From: Erythrobacter sp.
GTDB lineage: Bacteria; Pseudomonadota; Alphaproteobacteria; Sphingomonadales; Sphingomonadaceae
Length of the DNA stretch: 6,368 bases
NCBI GenBank assembly: GCA_030731635.1
Contig: JANQTR010000263.1
Location: 1-6,368, forward strand
Direction of reading: 5' to 3'
In this document: positions 6,128-6,368 of the stretch, one piece after another
Layout: each line of letters opens with the position of its first letter
Numbering within the stretch: the first letter of the stretch is position 1
Made by a program: the position numbers and the translations under genes
The notes under the pieces: generated by a model
Database searches by the model: none
Told to the model about the DNA's origin: nothing
What the model saw: the letters and a program-made list of their open reading frames with translations, nothing else

Positions 6128-6319
6128 CTAGTCGCGGCTGAAGATGGCTTCAATCGGCAGGCCGAACAGATCGGCGATGGTGAAGGCGAGCGGCAGCGAG
6201 GGGTCATATCGGCCCTTTTCGATCGCGTTGACGCTCTGACGGCTGACGCCGAGGCGATCGGCCAGATCCTGCTGCGACCAGTCCCGCTCAGCCCGCAGCA
6301 CCTTCAGGCGGTTGTTCAT
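6128..6319 (-). CDS. Small XRE-family helix-turn-helix transcriptional regulator
   Basis: This 63-residue protein is essentially one Cro/C1-type HTH domain. SQQDLADRLGVSRQSVNAIEKGRYDPSL (split here as residues 15-23 helix 2, turn LGV, 26-34 recognition helix) is the classic pattern, and the C-terminus ADLFGLPIEAIF caps the domain. There is no sensor or dimerisation domain. This mini-XRE class with the MNNRLK start is widespread and often sits directly downstream of a small integral-membrane protein gene. Here it overlaps such a gene end by ATGA (stop at 6318-6316). The purine-rich GAGGA directly touches the ATG (no proper spacing), so initiation probably relies on translational coupling. It likely represses its own operon, whose promoter lies outside the window. 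Its stop abuts the phosphatase stop, with no terminator between. Regulation of the phosphatase is not implied by this layout. Confidence 0.9.
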   Translation of the reverse strand: MNNRLKVLRAERDWSQQDLADRLGVSRQSVNAIEKGRYDPSLPLAFTIADLFGLPIEAIFSRD

Positions 6320-6368
6320 TCCTCACCAGCCTCGCGCCGCAGCGCCAGCGTATTCCAGATCGCGCCAA
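6316..6368 (-). CDS. C-terminal end of an unidentified upstream gene, possibly a membrane protein
   Basis: Only 16 complete codons are visible, reading GAIWNTLALRREAGEE before a TGA at 6318-6316. The stop overlaps the XRE ATG in the ATGA manner, and this frame is the only one that ends in such a coupling overlap. The pattern (small/hydrophobic residues, then Arg-Arg and acidic residues) fits the end of a last transmembrane helix followed by a short cytoplasmic tail. That also agrees with the usual partner of MNNRLK-type mini-regulators. Family identity cannot be determined from this fragment, and an unrelated soluble protein is possible. Confidence 0.55.
   Translation of the reverse strand, partial: GAIWNTLALRREAGEE

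Overview
This GC-rich window has tightly packed genes, short intergenic gaps and a strong G/C preference at third codon positions. A large NAD-type glutamate dehydrogenase, a Tat-exported PhoD phosphatase and an ABHD10-like hydrolase together suggest an alphaproteobacterium, most likely a Sphingomonadales member such as an Erythrobacter or Sphingomonas relative. The taxonomy is inferred from protein character and composition, not from a marker gene. The stretch looks like ordinary chromosome: I see no insertion sequence, phage gene, CRISPR array, tRNA or rRNA.

Left part (1-4377), all on the minus strand. Read in transcription order, an alpha/beta hydrolase (4377-3643) is followed after 8 bp by a GTG-started TPR protein (3634-2783). 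Its stop overlaps the ATG of a luciferase-like flavin-dependent oxidoreductase (2786-1791) in an ATGA junction. These three look like one operon. After a 128-bp gap with a perfect TATAAT hexamer and several short inverted repeats comes the start of an NAD-specific glutamate dehydrogenase (1662 downward). It runs off the left edge, with 554 N-terminal residues visible.

Centre (4378-4471) is a 94-bp divergent intergenic region. It carries one exact Pho-box half-site (CTGTCATA) 32 bp before the phosphatase start, plus a pair of near-identical 9-mers 31 bp apart.

Right part (4472-6368). A Tat-exported PhoD-family phosphatase/phosphodiesterase is read on the plus strand (4472-6127). Its TAG stop directly abuts the TAG stop of a convergent 63-residue XRE-type repressor (6319-6128). 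The repressor overlaps by ATGA the tail of another minus-strand gene entering from the right edge, whose visible end resembles the cytoplasmic tail of a membrane protein.

Functionally the window combines glutamate catabolism, scavenging of phosphate from organic esters and a small hydrolase/oxidoreductase operon of unknown substrate. I did not find a convincing new system. The best leads are possible PhoB control of the phosphatase, the hydrolase-TPR-oxidoreductase cassette, and the mini-regulator coupled to a membrane protein.
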